Assembly (NCBI GenBank): GCA_034211175.1 | Contig: JAXHUH010000305.1 | Coordinates: 1 to 6,291 of the forward strand | Reading direction: 5' to 3' | Source: JAXHUH01 sp034211175 | Lineage (GTDB): Bacteria; Actinomycetota; Acidimicrobiia; Acidimicrobiales; CAIXPF01 | DNA length: 6,291 nucleotides | Shown here: piece by piece, positions 6,231-6,291 of the stretch | How the letters are laid out: every line of letters begins with the position of its first letter | How positions within the stretch are numbered: position 1 is the first letter of the stretch | Notes under the pieces: generated by a model | Databases searched by the model: none | Seen by the model: only the letters and a program-made list of their open reading frames with translations | What the model was told of the DNA's origin: nothing | Position numbers and translations under genes: made by a program

Positions 6231-6264
6231 CCCCGAGCGGAGCGGAAGACATCGCGGCCCTCCC

Positions 6265-6291
6265 GTGCGAGGCGCCCCAGGCGCCGAGCAC
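6265..6291. terminator. Strong hairpin cut by the right edge, possible terminator
   Basis: Arms GTGC (6265-6268) and GCAC (6288-6291) enclose a GA/GA internal mismatch, then GGCGCC (6271-6276) and GGCGCC (6280-6285) around a CCA loop. The stem may go on, since CCC lies just before 6265 and the matching bases would be outside the window. There is no plus-strand gene to its left, so if it is a terminator it would serve a minus-strand gene beyond the edge; it could also be part of the repeat array. Confidence 0.4.

Larger units (their letters stand above)
5994..6291. other. Gene-free stretch upstream of the hydrolase, with repeats
   Basis: I see no credible gene in these 298 bases. Frames that stay open here encode low-complexity Gly/Arg/Trp-rich text without family resemblance, and one of them crosses both repeat copies. 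The region must hold the hydrolase promoter, read leftward, but no clear -35/-10 pair is visible. It contains a C-run block (6010-6036), a direct repeat pair at 86-bp spacing (6097-6144, 6183-6230), repeated short words such as GCGAAGAC / GCGGAAGAC (6060-6067, 6242-6250), and a hairpin at the right edge. Confidence 0.7.

Noticed and set aside
4948..6291. Minus-strand frame of about 447 residues open to the right edge, over the hydrolase gene
   Set aside because: It is out of frame with the recognisable alpha/beta hydrolase and its translation is Arg/Pro-rich low-complexity text.

Overview
The window is very GC-rich throughout. Its codons end almost always in G or C, it uses GTG as well as ATG starts, and long frames stay open opposite real genes. 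This fits a high-GC actinobacterium. A member of the Acidimicrobiia or a similar environmental lineage would suit the content, but no phylogenetic marker is present and that placement is inference.

Layout, left to right. (1) The C-terminal part of a right-handed beta-helix protein, on the + strand and cut by the left edge, carries repeated GGA[ILV] and FxxN motifs. (2) A 13-bp-stem hairpin follows it as a likely terminator, then a short 9-bp tandem repeat. (3) A complete + strand carbon-nitrogen hydrolase (nitrilase superfamily) has a recognisable Glu-Lys-Cys triad. (4) Tail-to-tail with it is a TetR-family regulator on the - strand. (5) The regulator is divergent from a two-gene + strand operon: an AMP-forming acyl-CoA synthetase, then an enoyl-CoA hydratase/isomerase-family protein joined to it by a 4-base GTGA overlap. 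(6) Convergent with the operon, six bases after its end, is an alpha/beta hydrolase on the - strand. (7) The last ~300 bases have no convincing gene. They contain a near-perfect direct repeat at 86-bp spacing, with more degenerate related sequence around it, and a strong hairpin cut by the right edge.

The functional core is the divergent pair. The TetR protein probably controls the acyl-CoA synthetase/crotonase operon through the 159-bp space between them, which contains two GGTACC palindromes inside a larger imperfect repeat. The synthetase would activate a carboxylic acid, perhaps a fatty, aromatic or alicyclic acid, to its CoA thioester, and the crotonase would act on an acyl-CoA. The crotonase appears to lack both standard hydratase glutamates and has an Asp where PaaG-type isomerases have theirs, so isomerisation is as likely as hydration. 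The nitrilase and the hydrolase are single genes with no clear tie to the operon.

I see no phage, CRISPR, transposase, toxin-antitoxin or RNA gene. No convincing new defence or biosynthetic system is visible. The items most worth checking are the 3' repeat region, the atypical crotonase active site and the candidate operator.
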